IMG/VR virus record: IMGVR_UViG_3300023240_001391
Location: 1-64,000 of that record
Direction: 5' to 3' (one strand)
Length of the DNA: 64,000 bases
Origin: a virus
The notes beneath the pieces are model-generated. The model ran no database searches, was not told the DNA's origin, and saw nothing but the letters and a program-made list of their open reading frames with translations. Each line of letters opens with the position of its first letter. Positions within the stretch are counted from its first letter, which is position 1. A program made the position numbers and the translations under genes. Shown in pieces: positions 10,321 to 19,428 of the stretch.

Positions 10321-10773
10321 ATGAATATAGATACATCTGTAGAATTTGAGGTAGCTAAATTAGCAAAAGAACATGGATTTGATTGGAGAACCCGATGGTA
10401 TTATCAGCATGCATTAACAGAACGGATTCATCCCGAAGATGGTGCAGCAGGGCCATTTGGATGGAAACTTGGTGAAACTAGCCTACAGATTGGGCATTTT
10501 ATTAATTTCTGTAAACTTAGTGATTTAACTAATGAAAGTTGGTTTCAATGTTCAGCACCATATAGGCATGAAATTGAAAATTGGCTTAGAGTAGAATGTG
10601 GTATTCACTTGATGCATCGACCATTTTTTGATTCCATAGATGGTGATAAATATGTATGTGATGTTATCAGACGATGTGATGGTAGGGTAATAAAATCAAG
10701 TCGATATGGTGATTATGTAGATGCATTTGATGAGGGATTGTTGAATTCATTCAAGCTGATTGCATTAAAATAA
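10321..10773 (+). CDS. Phage unknown protein (family shared with 28241), 150 aa
   Basis: Begins VEFEVAKLAKEHGFDW, has QCSAPYRHEIENWLRVECGIHL in the middle and ends with a YVDAFDEGLLNSFKLI helix. The gene at 28241 has the same order (EFETARLAKEKGF, TQSLLQKWLRKKY, YEEALEKGLMEALKII), so the two are paralogues. This family is frequent in Bacteroidetes phages and prophages; function unknown. Confidence 0.75.
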   Translation: MNIDTSVEFEVAKLAKEHGFDWRTRWYYQHALTERIHPEDGAAGPFGWKLGETSLQIGHFINFCKLSDLTNESWFQCSAPYRHEIENWLRVECGIHLMHRPFFDSIDGDKYVCDVIRRCDGRVIKSSRYGDYVDAFDEGLLNSFKLIALK

Positions 10774-10782
10774 CATTCTAAA

Positions 10783-10814
10783 TTAGGAATTCTAATCTAT
10801 AATTCGTATATTGT
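10783..10814 (+). promoter_or_regulatory. Bacteroidetes-type promoter
   Basis: TTAGG at 10783, 21 bases, TATATTGT at 10807. Confidence 0.7.
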
Positions 10815-10848
10815 ACTTGTAATAAGTGATGATAACGAAACAAAATAA

Positions 10849-11319
10849 ATGAAAAAAATTGTATATTTCGACATGGATGGCGTACTAGTCGATTTCAAAT
10901 CCGCCATTGATAAACTAAAAATCAGAGATGAACTTATCGTTCAAAAATATGGAGATGATGTTGATAATATACCTGGCATTTTCTCAATGATGGAACCGAT
11001 TGTGGAAATGGTTGATCTATTCAACCGTATGGTATGTGATGATAAATTCGATTGTTATGTACTTTCTACACCACCTTGGGGCAATCCCTCTGCTTGGACT
11101 GACAAACTAATTTGGATTAAAAAATACCTTCCTCTAGCTCACAAACGACTAATACTATCACATAATAAAAACCTATGTGCTGGTGATTATTTGATAGATG
11201 ATCGAACGGCAAATGGGGTAGGTCAATTCAAAGGTAAACTTATTCAGTATGGTGCATCTGATTTCCAAAACGCATCTCACGTCGAAGATTATATATATAG
11301 CAATGAAGAAGCATATTAG
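10849..11319 (+). CDS. HAD-superfamily 5'-nucleotidase-like protein
   Basis: 156 residues with the HAD nucleophile motif FDMDGVLVDF (D8, D10), a Ser/Thr motif in YVLSTPP and an acidic motif in LIDDRTANG. The order and length match phage 5'(3')-deoxyribonucleotidase-like proteins (NT5C family), which remove phosphate from nucleotides. It overlaps the RNA ligase start by 17 bases. Could also act on RNA ends, given that neighbour, but that is inference. Confidence 0.8.
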   Translation: MKKIVYFDMDGVLVDFKSAIDKLKIRDELIVQKYGDDVDNIPGIFSMMEPIVEMVDLFNRMVCDDKFDCYVLSTPPWGNPSAWTDKLIWIKKYLPLAHKRLILSHNKNLCAGDYLIDDRTANGVGQFKGKLIQYGASDFQNASHVEDYIYSNEEAY

Positions 11320-12343
11320 TTACCCAAAAATTCCTCAATTTAGAAACATAGTTTCAAATATTAATAGAGAAGTTGCATTTACTGGCTTAGATGCAAATGG
11401 TGATGCTATTTACGATCCATCAATTAAAAAACCCACTTTAACATTTAAAGGAACCGTTAAATTACATGGAACTAATGCAGGTGTTTGTTTTAATTCTGAA
11501 AATGGATTTTGGATACAATCCAGAGAGAACATAATTACAGTTGAAAAAGATAATGCTGGTTTTGCATTTTTTGCAGAAGGCTATAAAATACAACTATGTT
11601 CTTTATTAGATGATTTAATTGATGAAAACCAAATAGACACTAAAATATATACGGTTTCCATTTATGGTGAGTGGGCAGGAAAGGGTATTCAAAAAGGTGT
11701 GGGTATATCTCAATTAGAGAAAGCATTTTATGTGTTTGGTGTGAAAATATCCAAAACAAATGATCCTAAGTTTAATGCATATTGGATTGATTCAAGTAAT
11801 GTTAGAAATGTAGAATATCGAATATTCAACGTAGAAGATTATGAAACATATTCTGTTGATGTAGACCTTAATATGCCGCAATTGGCTCAAAATAAGTTTG
11901 CTGAGATAACTAATACGGTAGAAGATGAATGTCCAATATCTAAGGCGTTTGGTATTGATAATGGATTAGGTGAGGGTGTCGTATGGAGTACTGAATACAA
12001 AGGAACCGTTCATAGATTTAAAGTAAAGGGTGATAAGCATTCAGTAACAAAAGTTAAAAAGCTTGCCAGCATCGATGTCGAAAAGTTAAACTCAATTCAG
12101 GATTTTGTTGAATATTCTGTTACTGAAAATAGATTTAATCAAGCCATCGAAATCGTTTTTGGTAAGGAACCATTGGATGTAAGAAAAATGGGTGATTTTA
12201 TAAGGTGGGTTGTTAATGATATTTCATCAGAAGAAATGGACACAATGATAAAAAACGGATTAGAGCCGAAAGATGTGAATAAGTACATATCTAATAAAGT
12301 TAGAGAAATGTTCTTTGAAGCACAAAATTCACGTGAATTTTAA
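11303..12343 (+). CDS. Rnl2-like RNA ligase, 346 aa
   Basis: Seals nicked RNA with ATP. Motif I is KLHGTN at 53-58 with Lys53 as the adenylylated residue; SIYGEWAGKGIQKGVG fits motifs III-IIIa (ExxG...), and later GEGVVWSTEYKG and RFKVKGDKHS fit motifs IV and V. The start at ATG 11303 avoids an 18-residue extension that would lie inside the upstream gene. Second RNA ligase in this phage besides RtcB. Confidence 0.88.
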   Translation: MKKHISYPKIPQFRNIVSNINREVAFTGLDANGDAIYDPSIKKPTLTFKGTVKLHGTNAGVCFNSENGFWIQSRENIITVEKDNAGFAFFAEGYKIQLCSLLDDLIDENQIDTKIYTVSIYGEWAGKGIQKGVGISQLEKAFYVFGVKISKTNDPKFNAYWIDSSNVRNVEYRIFNVEDYETYSVDVDLNMPQLAQNKFAEITNTVEDECPISKAFGIDNGLGEGVVWSTEYKGTVHRFKVKGDKHSVTKVKKLASIDVEKLNSIQDFVEYSVTENRFNQAIEIVFGKEPLDVRKMGDFIRWVVNDISSEEMDTMIKNGLEPKDVNKYISNKVREMFFEAQNSREF

Positions 12344-12383
12344 TACTTAACTACATTTTAAATGGCAGTTATAAAATCAAAAA

Positions 12384-12863
12384 ATGAAAGTAGTTAGGAA
12401 TGTAAATAAAGGTAAACGTAGGACACGTAAGCACCATTACACCATTGGCACCGCAGTTGTTTTCAAATGGGATGGGTTTAGGGATTATGGGTACATCGGT
12501 GATCTAACTAATACCAACGATGGTTATTCGACATACACAATTAGATCAACTGGTTCAATTGGTTGCATATACCATGAAATGGAAATGGATGATGCGAGTG
12601 ATCCATATAGCTATCTATCATCAATTTTAACTAAATCAATATCGCAGAGGGAATTGGATAATATATCCAAACATAAACAAAATCGAATAGAACTCACAAA
12701 ATCTGGTACTCCAGGTGAAATATTCACAAGATTTAAAGTTAAAAAGAACTCAACTACTAAAAAGAAAAAAACTATTAAAAAGAGCACCAAATCGGAGTTA
12801 GATGCGGCCATTCAAAAGCAGAAAGATTTTATTGATGGTAGTGTCAATAAGTTTTGGAATTGA
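12384..12863 (+). CDS. Basic unknown protein, 159 aa
   Basis: N-terminus NKGKRRTRKHHYTIGTAVVFKWDGFRDYGYIGDLT looks like a small beta-barrel (Tudor/SH3-like) with basic surface; the C-terminal third is Lys-rich (KKNSTTKKKKTIKKS). Nucleic-acid binding is plausible from charge, not shown. Confidence 0.65.
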   Translation: MKVVRNVNKGKRRTRKHHYTIGTAVVFKWDGFRDYGYIGDLTNTNDGYSTYTIRSTGSIGCIYHEMEMDDASDPYSYLSSILTKSISQRELDNISKHKQNRIELTKSGTPGEIFTRFKVKKNSTTKKKKTIKKSTKSELDAAIQKQKDFIDGSVNKFWN

Positions 12864-12874
12864 TTTAATTTTGA

Positions 12875-12883
12875 TATTTATAG
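12875..12883 (+). promoter_or_regulatory. TATTTATAG element (candidate late promoter)
   Basis: TATTTATAG ends five bases before the ATG at 12888. Confidence 0.45.
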
Positions 12884-12887
12884 GTAT

Positions 12888-13493
12888 ATGAGTGAATGGA
12901 AAAAAGGACAAATACTATCTAATGGGTATGTTATAGGTAAAGGTAGGACACCACTGAACCTAACAGAAGCTCAAATTAGATATGCTATGAAGAATAGTAA
13001 ATCAAACTCAGAGGCAGCTAGGTTTCTTAATGTATCGACATCTACGTATTGGAAATATTCAAGACAATATACAGATGAAGAAAGTGGAGAAACTTTATGG
13101 GCAGTCCATAGTAATAAGACAGGTAAGGGTGTAAAACGAACGTATATCAATTCTAAATACAACTTGAATGATATATTAGAAGGTAAGCATCCAAATTACC
13201 CTGTTTATAAATTGAAACAACGGTTAATAAAGAATTCCCATGTTATAAACTTCCCATATGAGTGCCATAATTGTAGGTATAATGAAAAAAGAATCATAGA
13301 TGATAAAATGCCATTGGTGTTAGATCATTTAGATGATGATTGGCATAATCATAGAAGAGAAAACATCAGATTTCTATGTTACAATTGCTATCATAATTTA
13401 AAAGGTAATTTGCGTGGAAGTCAACCACAATGGAGAATCGCGCAAATCACACAAGCAAAGAAAACATCAGAAAACAAAAATAAAAAAAGTTAA
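12888..13493 (+). CDS. HNH endonuclease-like protein, 201 aa
   Basis: A helix-turn-helix-like N-terminal part (SNSEAARFLNVSTSTYWKYSR, as in DNA-binding adaptors) precedes a zinc-bound HNH fold: ECHNC, LVLDHLDDDWHNHRRENIRFLCYNCY. All HNH residues (H of LDH, N of RENIRF, two CxxC pairs) are present. It may be a homing endonuclease or a nicking enzyme for packaging or replication. The late-type element upstream suggests late use. Confidence 0.75.
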   Translation: MSEWKKGQILSNGYVIGKGRTPLNLTEAQIRYAMKNSKSNSEAARFLNVSTSTYWKYSRQYTDEESGETLWAVHSNKTGKGVKRTYINSKYNLNDILEGKHPNYPVYKLKQRLIKNSHVINFPYECHNCRYNEKRIIDDKMPLVLDHLDDDWHNHRRENIRFLCYNCYHNLKGNLRGSQPQWRIAQITQAKKTSENKNKKS

Positions 13494-13500
13494 AATAAAT

Positions 13501-13531
13501 TTGGAAAATCGGAATAGATTCCGTATATTGT
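13501..13531 (+). promoter_or_regulatory. Promoter of groEL
   Basis: TTG at 13501, 20 bases, TATATTGT at 13524; untranslated leader of about 40 bases. Confidence 0.75.
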
Positions 13532-13577
13532 GAGAAGAATTTAATACTTATTAATAAACAACAAAAAAAGAAGTTAT

Positions 13578-15206
13578 ATGCATAAACAAGTTATATCAGG
13601 AGATTCAGCGAGAGCTAAGCTATTAGAGGGTGTTAATGATTTAGCAAATACCGTAGGTGGTACATTAGGGCCCAGAGGGCGAAATGTTATTATACAAAAG
13701 AAAAACGGAAGTCCGTATATCACCAAAGATGGTGTAACTGTAGCTAAAGAAATATCATTCGAAGATGCAGCTAAGAACTTAGGTTCTGAGGCGATTAAGG
13801 AAGCTGCACAACAAACCGCAGATGCAGCGGGGGATGGAACTACAACCTCAACTGTTTTGGCTCAAGCAATATTCAAAAATGGTTTTGAACTGGTTGAAGC
13901 TGGTGCAAACCCAATTGAACTTAAACGTGGTATGGATATCGCAGTATCTCATATTGTTAGAGAATTGAAGTCGATGTCTAAGAAAATTGATTCAAATGAT
14001 TTCTTACAATCAATCGCTACTATTTCAGCAAATAATGATTCTGCAATTGGAGAAATGATCGCAGAAGCACTTAGTGAAGTTGGAAGGGATGGTATCATAT
14101 CAGTACAAGAGGGTTCTTCTAATGAAACTGAGTTAGAAATCGTAGAGGGGCTTGAATTTGATAGGGGATATCTTTCACACTTTTTTATGAATGATAAAGA
14201 TAAGTTGGCTTGTATACTATCCAATGTTAAGGTATTGTTATTTGATGGATCTATATCAAATATGGATGATGTTATACCATTATTAGAAACATGCCACGGT
14301 AAGGGTGATGCAATTGCAATAATTGCACATAATGTGGAAGGGCAGGCACTCGCTACTATGGTAGTAAATGCAGCAAGGGCTGGATTGCAAGTTGTAGCCG
14401 TAAAAGCTCCTGGCTTCGGATCAGATAGAACTGAGATTCTAAAGGATATGGCGGCTCTCACAGGTGCTACTTTAATATCAAAGGAAATTGGTATAGGGAT
14501 GGATGAGGTAACGTATGACCACTTAGGGCAATGTGATAGAATTGTATCACAAAAAACTAAGACTGCTCTTATCGGTGGTAAAGGTACTGCCGATTCTATT
14601 AATGATAGAGTTGAATTTATTAAGAAACAAAAAGATAAATCAGATTCAGATTTCGAAAAAGGTAAGTTGGAGAGTAGATTATCTAAGTTAGTTGGTGGTG
14701 TTGCTATAATTAAAGTCGGTGCTCAATCTGAAATTGAAATGAAGGAGAAGAAAGATAGAACTGATGATGCTGTTTTAGCAATCAAAGCTGCTATCGAAGA
14801 AGGAATTGTGCCAGGTGGTGGATCTGCCTTACTTCATTGTATGCAGTGTGCAGATGGGAGTTTATTAACACGAGATAAATTAAAGGGATATGATATCGTA
14901 TTCGAAGCATGTAAGGCTCCATTTAAGAGAATAATGGAGAACGCTGGGTTAGACTCTTCCCAATTACTCAATGAATTTGATTTAATTAATCGAAGTCTTG
15001 ATAGTACTAATTCAATGGGTTATGATGTTGTATCTGAAAAGTTTACCGATTTAGTGGTATTAGGTATAATCGATCCAACTAAAGTGACTCGTACTGCACT
15101 TGAGAAAGCAGTGTCGGTTGCAGGTACATTGCTAACTACCGAATCGATGGTAATATTCGATAAAGAATCAGAAGAAAAAACAAATAACAATTCAATAGAT
15201 CAATAA
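13578..15206 (+). CDS. groEL: Chaperonin GroEL (phage-encoded)
   Basis: 542 residues, full bacterial length, with the conserved N-terminal LGPRGRNVIIQKKNG, TKDGVTVAKEI, the ATP-binding AAGDGTTT near residues 83-90 and VPGGGSALL near 412. The C-terminus is EEKTNNNSIDQ rather than the GGM tail. Folds proteins in an ATP-driven cage; phage versions are thought to fold phage virion or replication proteins. No groES-like gene is seen in the window, so it would use the host co-chaperonin or none, as reported for some phage chaperonins. Strong own promoter. Confidence 0.97.
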   Translation: MHKQVISGDSARAKLLEGVNDLANTVGGTLGPRGRNVIIQKKNGSPYITKDGVTVAKEISFEDAAKNLGSEAIKEAAQQTADAAGDGTTTSTVLAQAIFKNGFELVEAGANPIELKRGMDIAVSHIVRELKSMSKKIDSNDFLQSIATISANNDSAIGEMIAEALSEVGRDGIISVQEGSSNETELEIVEGLEFDRGYLSHFFMNDKDKLACILSNVKVLLFDGSISNMDDVIPLLETCHGKGDAIAIIAHNVEGQALATMVVNAARAGLQVVAVKAPGFGSDRTEILKDMAALTGATLISKEIGIGMDEVTYDHLGQCDRIVSQKTKTALIGGKGTADSINDRVEFIKKQKDKSDSDFEKGKLESRLSKLVGGVAIIKVGAQSEIEMKEKKDRTDDAVLAIKAAIEEGIVPGGGSALLHCMQCADGSLLTRDKLKGYDIVFEACKAPFKRIMENAGLDSSQLLNEFDLINRSLDSTNSMGYDVVSEKFTDLVVLGIIDPTKVTRTALEKAVSVAGTLLTTESMVIFDKESEEKTNNNSIDQ

Positions 15207-15219
15207 TTAAACAAAACAC

Positions 15220-15813
15220 ATGAAAGCTTTAAAACAAATAGTATCTTACATTAATTGGCAACAATTCGCAATGTCTGACTCACACTATAAATTACCTAAA
15301 ACACTATGTTCAACCTTTTGGTTAACATTGATTGGGGTAATTACAATACCACTAACTTGGATAGGTAATTTTTGGAATCTCATACGATGTAGATTCAGAA
15401 TCGGATACCAAGATAACGACAAAATTAATTTTGTGGCAGGGGCTGGTATTAATCTTGTATTAGTCGCGTTTGGAAAACTTTTAGATATTCTAGCATATCC
15501 CGCCTATAATATAATCACAGAGGTTGAGTTTTTGGCGAGCCCATTGTTAGGTTACTTTAAATTAATTGGAAGTGGTCTTTTATTTTGTATTCCATTTGGT
15601 ATTACTATACTATTACTTTATCTTTTTATTGCAGGTATAATATCTATTGCAAGCTGGATATCTAATTTCTTTGAAGATAAGAATATCGGTTCCAAATCAG
15701 ATAAAGATAGTAATCTAATTGCATCTACTTTAAAAGGAATGCATTCCATTAAGAATAAATATTGTCCAATTATTGAATGGGATGATGTTATAAAGAGTGA
15801 TAAATACAAATGA
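15220..15813 (+). CDS. Membrane protein, 197 aa
   Basis: Hydrophobic segments near residues 31-50 (FWLTLIGVITIPLTWIGNFW), 72-90 and 110-145 give three or four membrane spans; the C-terminal 50 residues are soluble and charged. Lies between groEL and thyA, overlapping thyA by four bases. Function unknown. Confidence 0.7.
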   Translation: MKALKQIVSYINWQQFAMSDSHYKLPKTLCSTFWLTLIGVITIPLTWIGNFWNLIRCRFRIGYQDNDKINFVAGAGINLVLVAFGKLLDILAYPAYNIITEVEFLASPLLGYFKLIGSGLLFCIPFGITILLLYLFIAGIISIASWISNFFEDKNIGSKSDKDSNLIASTLKGMHSIKNKYCPIIEWDDVIKSDKYK

Positions 15814-16871
15814 ACAATTTAGATGAAACATATCAAATCCTATTAACTGACATCTTAGAACATGGTGTTACTAAAGAAGATAGGACTGGTACAGGAACTC
15901 TTAGTGTATTTGGAAGGCAAATCAGACATAAAATGTCTGATGGCTTTCCATTACTTACTACTAAGAAAATGGCTTGGAAACAAATCGTAACTGAATTGCT
16001 ATGGTTTTTAAGAGGTGATACAAATATTCAATCTTTACTGAAAGATGGTAATAATATTTGGGTAGGTGATGCTTATAAGAAATACCAAGGAAATCAATTA
16101 AAAGGTAAGAATGTAGATAAAGTATTATCAAAAGAAGAATTCATTAACAAAATCAAAACAGATGATGAATTTGCAAAAATGTGGGGTGAATTGGGCCCTA
16201 TCTATGGTAAGCAGTGGAGAGATTGGGGAAGTGGGATTGACCAAATTCAAAATCTAATCAATGATCTAAACAACAATCCTGATAGTAGAAGAATGGTGGT
16301 TAATGCTTGGAACGTATCTGATATCGATAAAATGACATTACCACCATGTCACTATGGTTTTCAAGTTTATACAAGGGAATTAAGTACTCAAGAAAGATGG
16401 GATTATTATAGAAATGGAGCTCATGGTAGACCTATTAAAATGGTTAATTTCATTATCAACAGAGATGAAAAAGATAATTCCCACATTCGTGTTTGGTTAG
16501 ATAGATATGCTGACTTTGCCCCAACAAGAGCAATATCCTTAATGTGGAATCAACGGTCAGTTGATACATTCTTAGGTTTACCATTTAATATAGCATCTTA
16601 TGGGTTGTTATTAGAGATTTTGGCTAAAATGGTGAATATGGTACCCGAAGAATTAATTGGTAACTTAGGTGACACGCATCTCTATTCAAATCACATAGAT
16701 GCTGCAACAGAATTACTTTCTAGAAAGAATAAATATAAATTACCTAAGTTAGATATTAAACTTCATATGCTAAATGTTCCCTCATTCAAACCTGAGTGGT
16801 GGGTGTATGATGATTTTGAAATCCAAGGTTATGAATCATATCCGTCTATTAAAGCAAAGTTATCTAACTGA
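15810..16871 (+). CDS. thyA: Thymidylate synthase ThyA
   Basis: Converts dUMP to dTMP with methylene-tetrahydrofolate. Motifs: EDRTGTGTLSVFG at the N-terminus, LPPCHYGFQ with catalytic Cys180, and FNIASYGLLLEILAKM. 353 residues, about 90 more than E. coli ThyA; the extra is mainly an insert around residues 85-130 and another near 190-215 (RELSTQERWDYYRNGAHG), as in some bifunctional-family and phage enzymes. ATGA overlap with the upstream membrane protein. Confidence 0.97.
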   Translation: MNNLDETYQILLTDILEHGVTKEDRTGTGTLSVFGRQIRHKMSDGFPLLTTKKMAWKQIVTELLWFLRGDTNIQSLLKDGNNIWVGDAYKKYQGNQLKGKNVDKVLSKEEFINKIKTDDEFAKMWGELGPIYGKQWRDWGSGIDQIQNLINDLNNNPDSRRMVVNAWNVSDIDKMTLPPCHYGFQVYTRELSTQERWDYYRNGAHGRPIKMVNFIINRDEKDNSHIRVWLDRYADFAPTRAISLMWNQRSVDTFLGLPFNIASYGLLLEILAKMVNMVPEELIGNLGDTHLYSNHIDAATELLSRKNKYKLPKLDIKLHMLNVPSFKPEWWVYDDFEIQGYESYPSIKAKLSN

Positions 16872-16875
16872 TATA

Positions 16876-17328
16876 ATGAGAAATATATTATTAGTTATTT
16901 TAATGGCATTTAATGTGACATTAGTTCAATCACAGAACACAAGTGTAATACATCTTCCACAAATTGGAACAGTGTATAGTGAAACCAATGGGGAACTTAC
17001 TAAAATTCTCACATCAGATATATTGAAGTTAGAATACCAATGGTGGGTATTGAATGAATTTGATTTGACTTTATTTGTCGCCTACGATTCAAGTAAATAT
17101 CAATTATTGAGGTTAAAATCAGATTACAACCTCAATAATTATGAGGGATATCCTGATAGCATATCCATTGAACCAATCGATACCATATACCTTGCTAAAA
17201 CATATCCATACATCTCATTAACATATAATACATTTTATGAAGTTTGGTTATTTACGAGAGAAACTAAAGTTGATTCAATTAAGAGATGGTGGTTTATTAC
17301 CGAATCAAATAAAAATAAATTAAGATGA
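16876..17328 (+). CDS. Secreted unknown protein with signal peptide, 150 aa
   Basis: Starts MRNILLVILMAFNVTLVQSQN, a clear signal peptide with likely cleavage near residue 18-19. The mature part is beta-rich with many aromatics. The frame is open further upstream but that part lies inside thyA. Relatives by style are the exported proteins at 48692 and 62955. Exported phage proteins often alter the envelope or block superinfection; that role is inferred. Confidence 0.7.
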   Translation: MRNILLVILMAFNVTLVQSQNTSVIHLPQIGTVYSETNGELTKILTSDILKLEYQWWVLNEFDLTLFVAYDSSKYQLLRLKSDYNLNNYEGYPDSISIEPIDTIYLAKTYPYISLTYNTFYEVWLFTRETKVDSIKRWWFITESNKNKLR

Positions 17329-17567
17329 AAATAGAAACACTTAGATTACAAATAGAGAAAATAAAGATTACATCAATAGACCAAAAGCGAATTCAATCTG
17401 AAGTCTTAGGTCTATTGGATATGTATGAACTTGATAATAGAGAGGCCATTGGGCCAGAAAAAGTAAATCCATTTAATTTTATAGATACCACCGATGATGG
17501 GAATCGTGATTGTACTATGGATAATTACTTAGTTTTAGAATATAAATTAGAAGATTATAAAAAATAA
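17325..17567 (+). CDS. Small acidic unknown protein, 80 aa
   Basis: ATGA overlap with the secreted protein. N-terminal half is a charged helix, C-terminal half acidic (FIDTTDDGNRDCTMDNY). No family recognised. Confidence 0.6.
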   Translation: MKIETLRLQIEKIKITSIDQKRIQSEVLGLLDMYELDNREAIGPEKVNPFNFIDTTDDGNRDCTMDNYLVLEYKLEDYKK

Positions 17568-17571
17568 TAAT

Positions 17572-17862
17572 ATGAGATCAGAAATAGAAGTTCACAATAT
17601 ATTCGGGAAGAGTATAACACATCAATTAGTTGATAATGCAGCTTGGTTGGTTGTAAGTGAGGGTAGGTCTACATGGGCTTACACTAATGATAAGAGAAAA
17701 TGTCTAGGTATTATGAAAAATGGAATGCCTGATATTGCCACTTCGGTGAACGTAGAATCCGTATCAAACCATGATATGATAACATTACTCAATCACTTTC
17801 ATTGCTCTGTTAATAACACTAAAAAATTCAAAGAGAATGTTTTTCGATTACACAATATTTGA
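17572..17862 (+). CDS. Small unknown protein, 96 aa
   Basis: Contains LVDNAAWLV...STWAYTND and a C-terminal HFHCSVNNTKKFKENVFRLHN. No family recognised. Overlaps the next small ORF by 26 bases. Confidence 0.6.
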   Translation: MRSEIEVHNIFGKSITHQLVDNAAWLVVSEGRSTWAYTNDKRKCLGIMKNGMPDIATSVNVESVSNHDMITLLNHFHCSVNNTKKFKENVFRLHNI

Positions 17863-17983
17863 TAACCGATATGTAGCAAGGCCGCATGATTTCTTTGAGT
17901 ATATAACTATCATAGGTGCATTGACATTTTACACCGATGTGACTGTTGAATCATGGGCGAATTTAATTGAATCTGTATCTTAA
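17837..17983 (+). CDS. Short ORF, 48 aa
   Basis: MFFDYTIFDNRYVARPHDF then a hydrophobic stretch (YITIIGALTFYTDV). Fills the gap exactly between its neighbours, which supports it being real. Function unknown. Confidence 0.5.
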   Translation: MFFDYTIFDNRYVARPHDFFEYITIIGALTFYTDVTVESWANLIESVS

Positions 17984-17989
17984 TTTGAT

Positions 17990-18367
17990 ATGAATGCTAC
18001 TTGTGGTATTTTAATAAACGGAGATCGAATATTGATAGTTAAATTATCGGAGCAAACTGATTGGTTATTACCATGTGGTGAAATCACCAATGGTGTTGAT
18101 GATTCTATAAAAAAGTTAATGTTAGATAAATTAAACATATCAGTCCGACCACTTCATGCCATTAGACCACATGAGAAAAATAATCTAATAACTCACCCGA
18201 TGGTATTGGAGTATATTGAGGGGGCTCCTGAGTTTAAGGGGTACACTCATTTGAAATTTGTGAATAAATCAGAATCAAAGAAAGTGCGAATTGATATCCT
18301 ACACAGGAGTATTGTTGCAACTTTCTTTGATTCATATAGTATCTTTCTAAGAAAGGATAGAAACTAA
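17990..18367 (+). CDS. Degenerate NUDIX-like protein, 125 aa
   Basis: The start CGILINGDRILIVKLSEQTDWLLPCGEITNGVDD follows the NUDIX fold entry (GxxxxxxxxLLVKR...W.LPGGxxExGE). The Nudix box itself is broken: the REUXEE acids are replaced by KLMLDKLN, so hydrolysis is unlikely. May bind a nucleotide or serve another purpose. Confidence 0.5.
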   Translation: MNATCGILINGDRILIVKLSEQTDWLLPCGEITNGVDDSIKKLMLDKLNISVRPLHAIRPHEKNNLITHPMVLEYIEGAPEFKGYTHLKFVNKSESKKVRIDILHRSIVATFFDSYSIFLRKDRN

Positions 18368-18376
18368 TAATTTTAA

Positions 18377-18384
18377 TATTTATA
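18377..18384 (+). promoter_or_regulatory. TATTTATA element (candidate late promoter)
   Basis: TATTTATATAAAAG 18 bases before ATG 18402; lacks the final G of the other copies. Confidence 0.35.
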
Positions 18385-18401
18385 TAAAAGGACATATCAT
18401 T

Positions 18402-18725
18402 ATGGCAGAAATAACATTAACAATATATCAAGCACAAATATTCAATATGGTTGAAGGGTACTTTTCTTCAAAGGGGTATCTTGGTGAAGATTTGTTTGAG
18501 GATACCTATGTATTACAAAAACGACTTGCCGATTATATAACAAATAACGTATCGCTAAATAGTGGTAATGATGATTCTGAGATTGTAGCTAATAGAGTAT
18601 ACAATGCGGTATTAAACATTCAGTTTGATAGGCCAAATGCAGGTGGTGGTGTGGATGATCGTATAAATCCAAATCCAACGGGTAATGATAATCCAACCGA
18701 AGAATCATCAACGAATCGAAACTAA
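18402..18725 (+). CDS. Unknown protein with low-complexity tail, 107 aa
   Basis: Folded N-terminal 75 residues (ITLTIYQAQIFNMVEGYFSSKGYLGEDLFEDTY) and an Asn/Pro/Gly tail (PNAGGGVDDRINPNPTGND). The late-type element upstream hints at a virion or late role. Confidence 0.6.
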   Translation: MAEITLTIYQAQIFNMVEGYFSSKGYLGEDLFEDTYVLQKRLADYITNNVSLNSGNDDSEIVANRVYNAVLNIQFDRPNAGGGVDDRINPNPTGNDNPTEESSTNRN

Positions 18726-18743
18726 CTTAAAAAGAAACTTGCA

Positions 18744-19334
18744 ATGTCAACTCACCATATTGCTACACCGCAGGTTAAATACACCTATGGGTGTATAATG
18801 TTATATGTAAAGTATTATAACCTACAGTTCACTCACACATGGATACCTGAAAAGCACATATTTAATGATACTTCTAATATGTATGGGCTTGAATCATACC
18901 CACACATTACACTTCTAAGTAATGTTTTGGCTGGGGTTAGTAGAAGTACAGTAGAGAATGTCTTAAATAAGATTAACCTACCACCGAATCTCAAACTTGA
19001 AACAAAATTGAGCAGGTTCGATGCAAACTCAAAGGGGGCAGTTCCGCTGAAATTTGATGTAATCGAATCAGATACCACTAATCAGTTGAATGATATTCAT
19101 AAACTCTTAAAAGAGGAAATTCCAAATGAGTGTGAATATGATGAGTATCACCCACATATGACAATTGGATATGTAAAGGATAGGCATAGTAATCATTATG
19201 GTAATAATTCAGATGGTAAAAATATCATATCCCATACACTCAAAGCAAAGAACAAAAAGTATCAAATATTAGATACCATATACCCAGTCTATTCGACACC
19301 CAATGGTGATGTTTGGATAATTAATAACAATTAA
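18744..19334 (+). CDS. 2H phosphoesterase family protein
   Basis: 196 residues with two HxT motifs, HIT at 54-56 (YPHITLL) and HMT at 138-140 (HPHMTIGYV), spaced as in the LigT/2'-5' RNA ligase-like (2H) fold. Members open 2',5' or 2',3'-cyclic phosphodiesters. Two phage-relevant roles are known for the superfamily: tRNA end processing, and cleavage of CBASS cyclic nucleotide signals by Acb1 (T4 gp57B). The sequence does not decide between them; no close Acb1 signature is evident by eye. Confidence 0.8.
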   Translation: MSTHHIATPQVKYTYGCIMLYVKYYNLQFTHTWIPEKHIFNDTSNMYGLESYPHITLLSNVLAGVSRSTVENVLNKINLPPNLKLETKLSRFDANSKGAVPLKFDVIESDTTNQLNDIHKLLKEEIPNECEYDEYHPHMTIGYVKDRHSNHYGNNSDGKNIISHTLKAKNKKYQILDTIYPVYSTPNGDVWIINNN

Positions 19335-19348
19335 TTAACATTAGACAC

Positions 19349-19379
19349 TTGGAAATTTCATTCTTTTTTCGTATATTGT
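19349..19379 (+). promoter_or_regulatory. Bacteroidetes-type promoter
   Basis: TTG at 19349, 20 bases, TATATTGT at 19372. Confidence 0.7.
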
Positions 19380-19428
19380 TACTGTAATAAAAGATAGGAT
19401 ATAAAGAAACAACGAGAATAATAAAGTG

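Noticed and set aside
13949-14461. Minus-strand frame of 170 codons inside groEL
   Set aside because: It is the mirror of a conserved coding frame with no start context or promoter.
17990-18367. Active NUDIX hydrolase
   Set aside because: The Nudix box acids are missing, so only a fold-level resemblance is claimed.
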